From: Candidatus Omnitrophota bacterium
GTDB taxonomy: Bacteria > Ratteibacteria > UBA8468 > MWAK01
Direction: 5' to 3'
NCBI GenBank assembly: GCA_018829455.1
Contig: JAHJUB010000084.1
Location: forward strand, 1 to 8,590
DNA: 8,590 nucleotides
The position numbers were made by a program, and so were the translations under genes. Shown here piece by piece: positions 5,650 through 8,590 of this stretch (the first letter of the stretch is position 1; the number at the start of each line of letters is the position of its first letter). Under the pieces are notes generated by a model. That model made no database searches, was not told the DNA's origin, and was given only the letters and a program-made list of their open reading frames with translations.

Positions 5650-5690
5650 CCTTCGCCCGACATAGCGGGCTTCGGCGGGCAAGGCCCGCT
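5645..5690. repeat. Inverted-repeat structure abutting the tRNA-Glu 3' end
   Basis: CCCCGCCTTCGCCCG (5645-5659) is imperfectly complementary to CGGGCTTCGGCGGGC (5666-5680), with ACATAG as loop. The left arm uses the last bases of the tRNA acceptor stem. A competing pairing joins AGCGGGC (5664-5670) with GCCCGCT (5684-5690). An A-run, not a T-run, follows at 5691-5696, so this does not look like an intrinsic terminator for the plus strand. Confidence 0.5.
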
Positions 5691-5699
5691 AAAAAACCG

Positions 5700-5718
5700 G
5701 CGACCCTGAAAGGGTCGC
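5700..5718. repeat. Short perfect hairpin downstream of tRNA-Glu
   Basis: GCGACCCT (5700-5707), loop GAA, AGGGTCGC (5711-5718) make a perfect 8-base-pair stem. It is the best terminator-like stem after the tRNA, but the following bases (AGTACGTTATTG) are not T-rich. It could equally be another small palindromic repeat or a processing signal. Confidence 0.5.
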
Positions 5719-5720
5719 AG

Positions 5721-5799
5721 TACGTTATTGTAGTTGCCGAGCTTGCTCGGCGCGGTTAACAGAGCCTGGCAAGCCGGGCGACTACAAAGCACTACGTTA
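5721..5799. repeat. GTAG...CTAC double-hairpin (BIME-like) element flanked by TACGTTA direct repeats
   Basis: TTGTAGT (5728-5734) pairs with ACTACAA (5781-5787). Inside are two 7-base-pair hairpins with two-base loops, GCCGAGC TT GCTCGGC (5736-5751) and GCCTGGC AA GCCGGGC (5764-5779, one G-T pair). This repeats the architecture of the element inside the glcD-like gene. The heptamer TACGTTA occurs on both sides (5721-5727 and 5793-5799), resembling a target-site duplication. The element ends about 10-20 bases before the prepilin peptidase ATG. Confidence 0.75.
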
Positions 5800-5808
5800 C
5801 AAAAAACT

Positions 5809-6597
5809 ATGGATACTTTTCTCTCTATCTTTGCGTTTGTGTTGGGGGCGGTATTCGGCAGTTTCCTTAACGTCTGCATTTACCGGCTGCCCAGGAGTCT
5901 TTCCATCGTAAAGCCAGGTTCTTACTGTCCCAACTGCCGCAAACCCATTTTGTGGTTTGATAATATCCCTTTCTTCGGTTATCTGGTTTTGCGCGGCCGC
6001 TGCCGGCGCTGTCACAAAAAAATAAACCCGCGGTACGTCCTGGTGGAGTTGCTGACCGCATCCCTGTTTCTGGCTCTTTACCTCCGCTTTGGGCTTTCGG
6101 CTTCCTTTTTTGTTTTTGGGCTCTTTATCCTGGGGCTGATTCTGGTTACCTTTATTGACTGGGAGCATTATCTGATTCCGGACCTGGTGGTCTATCCCGG
6201 CATTGTGCTGGGCCTCATCTTCAATTTCCTTTTTCCGCAGATGGCGTTCTCCACCAGCCCGTTATTTGCCTTGAAAGAAGCGGCCATCGGCGTTTTAGTG
6301 GGCGGCGGTTCTCTTTATCTGATTGCCCTGATGGGCCAACTTGTGCTTAAGAAAGAAGCGATGGGCGGCGGCGACATTAAACTTCTGGCGATGATCGGCG
6401 CATTTCTGGGCTGGAAAGCCGTTCTGGTGAGCATCTTCTTCGGCTCCCTGATCGGCGCCGTCATCAGTCTTCTGCTGATCTTCATCGGCCTCAAGAAAAG
6501 AACCGACTACATTCCTTTCGGCCCTTACCTTTCACTGGGCGGGGTGATCGCTCTTTTTTATAAGGGCAGCATCTTTTTAGGCTATTACCAAATTTAA
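5809..6597 (+). CDS. Prepilin peptidase / leader peptidase (PilD/GspO family)
   Basis: This 262-residue inner-membrane aspartic protease cleaves, and in many family members N-methylates, type IV prepilins or type II pseudopilins. Residues 1-25 form the first membrane helix with the signature GSFLNVCIYRLP (17-28). The cytoplasmic zinc-binding loop is intact: C40-x2-C43 and C65-x2-C68. Catalytic aspartates are D117 in FIDWEHYLIPD and D189 in MGGGDIK. Further helices lie at about 82-115, 126-142, 157-180, 193-228 and 240-259; length matches the full family, with both the N-methylation and protease domains. The ATG at 5809 is chosen because translation from there gives the classic N-terminus; an in-frame TTG at 5734 lies in the upstream repeat and is rejected. 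No Shine-Dalgarno sequence precedes the ATG. No pilin or secretion genes are adjacent. Confidence 0.95.
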   Translation: MDTFLSIFAFVLGAVFGSFLNVCIYRLPRSLSIVKPGSYCPNCRKPILWFDNIPFFGYLVLRGRCRRCHKKINPRYVLVELLTASLFLALYLRFGLSASFFVFGLFILGLILVTFIDWEHYLIPDLVVYPGIVLGLIFNFLFPQMAFSTSPLFALKEAAIGVLVGGGSLYLIALMGQLVLKKEAMGGGDIKLLAMIGAFLGWKAVLVSIFFGSLIGAVISLLLIFIGLKKRTDYIPFGPYLSLGGVIALFYKGSIFLGYYQI

Positions 6598-6625
6598 ACT
6601 TGATAGTACATTAATTGCTTTTTTT

Positions 6626-6739
6626 GGACGCAGATGTACGCAGAAACAACTGGATAATGCTCAACCATAATTTTAAAGTATTTCTCTAAAAGATTTTAAG
6701 TTATTTTTTATCTGCGGTAATCTGCGAAAATCCGCGTCC
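6626..6739. repeat. 114-base inverted-repeat element with GGACGC ends, upstream of recG
   Basis: GGACGCAGATGTACGCAGA (6626-6644) is inverted as TCTGCGAAAATCCGCGTCC (6721-6739), matching at 16 of 19 positions; TCTGCGGTAA (6711-6720) repeats part of the right arm. The interior (6645-6710) is AT-rich with no gene. The element fills almost the whole gap between the prepilin peptidase and recG and ends 10 bases before the recG ATG. No target duplication is apparent. Confidence 0.7.
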
Positions 6740-6749
6740 TATTTAATTT

Positions 6750-8590
6750 ATGTCAGGCTGGAACCTGTCGGTACGCTATATCAAAGGTGTCGGCCAGAAG
6801 AGAGCCGAAATTCTCCAAAAAGTCGGCATTGAAAACTTTTTTGATCTTCTCTATTATTTTCCCCGCCGTTACGAAGACCGCAATCAGATCGGCAAAATTT
6901 CCCAGGCAGCGCCCGGCGAGAACGTAACCGTGCGGGCCGAAGTTCTTACCGCCGGGCAGAAGAACGGTTACCGGGGGAAACGCATCTTTACCGTGGCCGT
7001 AAACGACGGCACCGGGATTCTTTTCGCCACCTTCTTTAATCAGCCTTACCTTCAGGATACCTTCAAGCCCGGGAAGGAAGTTATGTTTTTCGGGCGGCTG
7101 GAAATTTACAAGGGTAAAAGGCAGATGATCCATCCGGCATTTGAAATTATAGGCGGCCCGGAATCCGGACCGGGGGAAACCGGTCGTATCGTCGCCCTTT
7201 ACCGGGTTCCCGAGGGGTTGAGCCAGCGCAGTTTCCACCAGATTATCTGGACGGCCCTGGAGAAGACCGGCGATTACCCGAAAGAGGTGGTCCCGTTTTC
7301 AATCAGGGAAAACCTGAATTTGGGCAACCTGCGTTATGCCCTCCAGAACATCCATTTTCCCGTCAGTTTCGTTGACCTGAAGAAAGCGCGGGAGTATTTG
7401 ATATTTGAAGAATTTTTCCTGCTGACCGCAGCCATGCTGAAGCGCCGCATGCAGACCGCCCTATCGGTGGCGAAGAAAAATGTAGGGGAGGGGCTCCGCC
7501 CCCTCCCAAATTTTATCCCCCGCTTCCAAACTCTCCTTCCCTTTTCTCTGAGCGAAAGCCAGCAGACCGCGCTGGGCGAGATTATAGCTGACCTCCAGCA
7601 GCCGTTTCCAATGCAGCGGCTACTTACCGGCGAGGTCGGTTCCGGCAAAACGGCCGTGGCCGCCGGCGCTATTTTTTACGCGATACTTTCCGGCGGCCAG
7701 ACCGCGCTTCTGGCGCCGACCGAAATTCTGGCCGAGCAACATTTTCTGACTTTTCAGCGCATCTTTGCCCGGGTCGGTTATGAAGTTGCACTTCTGGTGA
7801 ACGCGGTTGCTAAAAAGGATAAGGATCGAATCAAAAAAGAGGTGGCGGCCGGGAAAATATCCCTGGTAATCGGCACCCATAGTCTTCTTTCGGAGAAACT
7901 GAATTTTACCGCCCTTTCACTTGCGGTTATTGACGAGGAGCATAAATTCGGCGTCAATCAGCGAGACCTGCTCGGTGAAAAAGGGAAGGGAGTCCACGTC
8001 CTGCTGATGAGCGCCACGCCGATTCCCCGGACCCTCGCGCTTACCCTTTACGGAGGCCTTTCCTTGAGCAGTCTTTCGGAACGAGGCCAGCGCAAGGTAG
8101 CCACCTACCTCTTCCGAAAGGACGAGCGGGAGGTTGCTTACCGGCTCTTTGACACGCTTTTACAGCAGGGGAAGACCGGCTACATCGTTACCAGCCGTTT
8201 GAAAAAGAGCGAGGATTTAGTCGGCGCCCGTCCGCTTTTTGAAGAAATATCCGGCCGGTTTCCGCACTGGAATCCGGTTCTGATTTACGGTGGGCTTTCC
8301 CTGCCGGAAAAAGAGAAGGCGATCGCCGGATTCAGCGGCGGCAAGTATAAGATATTGGTGGCCACCTCAGTTGTGGAGGTGGGGCTGGACCTGCCGGAGG
8401 CAAACCTCTTGATGGTGGAAGACGCCGAGCGTTTCGGCCTGTCACAACTGCACCAGATGCGCGGCCGCATCGGCCGTAAGTTCCAGGATGCCCTTTGTCT
8501 GATTATCGGAGACTTGGAGTCCGGGATAGGCGGGGAAAGGCTAAATCTTTTCGCTTCCATTGACCAGGGACAGCAATTAGCGGAAGACGA
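6750..8590 (+). CDS. recG: ATP-dependent DNA helicase RecG (3' end outside window)
   Basis: RecG is a cytoplasmic superfamily 2 double-stranded DNA translocase that regresses stalled replication forks and processes branched recombination intermediates. The frame is open from ATG 6750 to the window edge (613 residues; full RecG is about 690-800). The N-terminus IKGVGQKRAEILQKVGI with FPRRYEDR is typical and leads into the OB-fold wedge domain (about 55-135). Helicase motifs are Walker A GEVGSGKT (294-301), the DExH box DEEH (395-398) in IDEEHKFGVNQR, SATPIPRT (421-428), VATSVVEVGLDLP (537-549) and QLHQMRGRIGR (566-576). Departures from common RecG are DEEHKFG for DEQHRFG, LSERGQRKV where ELPPGRKPI is usual, and YIVTSRLKKSE for a CPLIEESE-like segment. 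Residues 245-253 come from a palindromic repeat in the linker before the helicase core. No Shine-Dalgarno site is seen. Confidence 0.95.
   Translation, partial: MSGWNLSVRYIKGVGQKRAEILQKVGIENFFDLLYYFPRRYEDRNQIGKISQAAPGENVTVRAEVLTAGQKNGYRGKRIFTVAVNDGTGILFATFFNQPYLQDTFKPGKEVMFFGRLEIYKGKRQMIHPAFEIIGGPESGPGETGRIVALYRVPEGLSQRSFHQIIWTALEKTGDYPKEVVPFSIRENLNLGNLRYALQNIHFPVSFVDLKKAREYLIFEEFFLLTAAMLKRRMQTALSVAKKNVGEGLRPLPNFIPRFQTLLPFSLSESQQTALGEIIADLQQPFPMQRLLTGEVGSGKTAVAAGAIFYAILSGGQTALLAPTEILAEQHFLTFQRIFARVGYEVALLVNAVAKKDKDRIKKEVAAGKISLVIGTHSLLSEKLNFTALSLAVIDEEHKFGVNQRDLLGEKGKGVHVLLMSATPIPRTLALTLYGGLSLSSLSERGQRKVATYLFRKDEREVAYRLFDTLLQQGKTGYIVTSRLKKSEDLVGARPLFEEISGRFPHWNPVLIYGGLSLPEKEKAIAGFSGGKYKILVATSVVEVGLDLPEANLLMVEDAERFGLSQLHQMRGRIGRKFQDALCLIIGDLESGIGGERLNLFASIDQGQQLAED
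7482..7507. repeat. REP-like GTAG-headed hairpin inside recG
   Basis: GTAG (7482-7485) is followed by GGGAGGGGC (7486-7494), a three-base loop TCC and GCCCCCTCCC (7498-7507), which pair with a single bulged base. This is the layout of a single REP unit. It is read in frame as VGEGLRPLP (residues 245-253). The AT-rich sequence after it (AAATTTTATC) returns to ordinary RecG coding sequence. Confidence 0.7.

Noticed and set aside
5035..5682. Minus-strand open frame of 215 codons covering the small membrane protein and tRNA-Glu
   Set aside because: It runs antisense through the tRNA and the plus-strand gene; the peptide from antisense tRNA sequence (GVRESNPCRRR) is a well-known spurious prediction, and it lacks its own binding site.
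5664..5696. Intrinsic terminator after tRNA-Glu
   Set aside because: The stem is followed by a run of A, not T, on the plus strand, and the minus-strand T-run would precede the stem.
5734..5808. TTG start for the prepilin peptidase, adding 25 residues
   Set aside because: The added residues are encoded by the palindromic repeat and would precede the first membrane helix, which normally begins within a few residues of the start.
5547..5879. Minus-strand open frame of 110 codons across tRNA-Glu and the BIME-like repeat
   Set aside because: Composed of antisense tRNA, palindromic repeats and antisense prepilin peptidase sequence, with no protein-like features of its own.

Overview
The window looks like a piece of bacterial chromosome of middling G+C content. 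It carries housekeeping genes (tsaD, a cinA/pncC-type amidohydrolase, tRNA-Glu, a prepilin peptidase, recG) mixed with metabolic genes of unassigned function. Nothing allows a confident taxonomic call. The prepilin peptidase implies a type IV pilus or type II secretion system elsewhere in the genome. The density of small palindromic repeats resembles uncultured lineages known mainly from metagenomes, but that is an impression, not a classification.

Layout. From 1 to 3229 there is a tightly packed plus-strand group: the tail of an unrecognised protein (1-222), an unrecognised 145-residue protein (219-656, start overlapping the previous stop as ATGA), a GlcD-like FAD-linked oxidase (646-2118, overlapping the previous gene by 11 bases) and a URO-D/corrinoid-methyltransferase-like protein (2135-3229). 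tsaD (3290-4231) follows after 60 bases. It converges on a minus-strand CinA C-terminal-type gene (4308-4865). A 275-base intergenic stretch (4866-5140) holds a repeat and two back-to-back promoters, one driving the cinA-type gene and one driving a small membrane-anchored protein (5141-5569). tRNA-Glu(UUC) begins 7 bases after that protein's stop. A repeat-filled gap (5650-5808) leads to the prepilin peptidase (5809-6597). A second repeat gap (6598-6749) leads to recG, which runs off the right edge.

The most notable feature is a set of small palindromic elements, several of which lie inside conserved genes without breaking the reading frame. A 50-base GTAG...CTAC double hairpin sits in the glcD-like gene, a 26-base GTAG-headed hairpin in recG, and a GC-rich palindrome in the cinA-type gene. 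Further elements occupy every larger gap: a 122-base element with 15-base terminal inverted repeats that supplies the final codons and stops of both tsaD and cinA, a GTCATTCTGAGC-type repeat upstream of cinA, a GTAG...CTAC double hairpin flanked by TACGTTA direct repeats just before the prepilin peptidase, and a GGACGC-ended inverted repeat before recG. The GTAG head plus hairpin matches the known layout of REP/BIME elements mobilised by RAYT transposases. No such transposase gene is present here. No CRISPR array, phage module or obvious new defence system was found.
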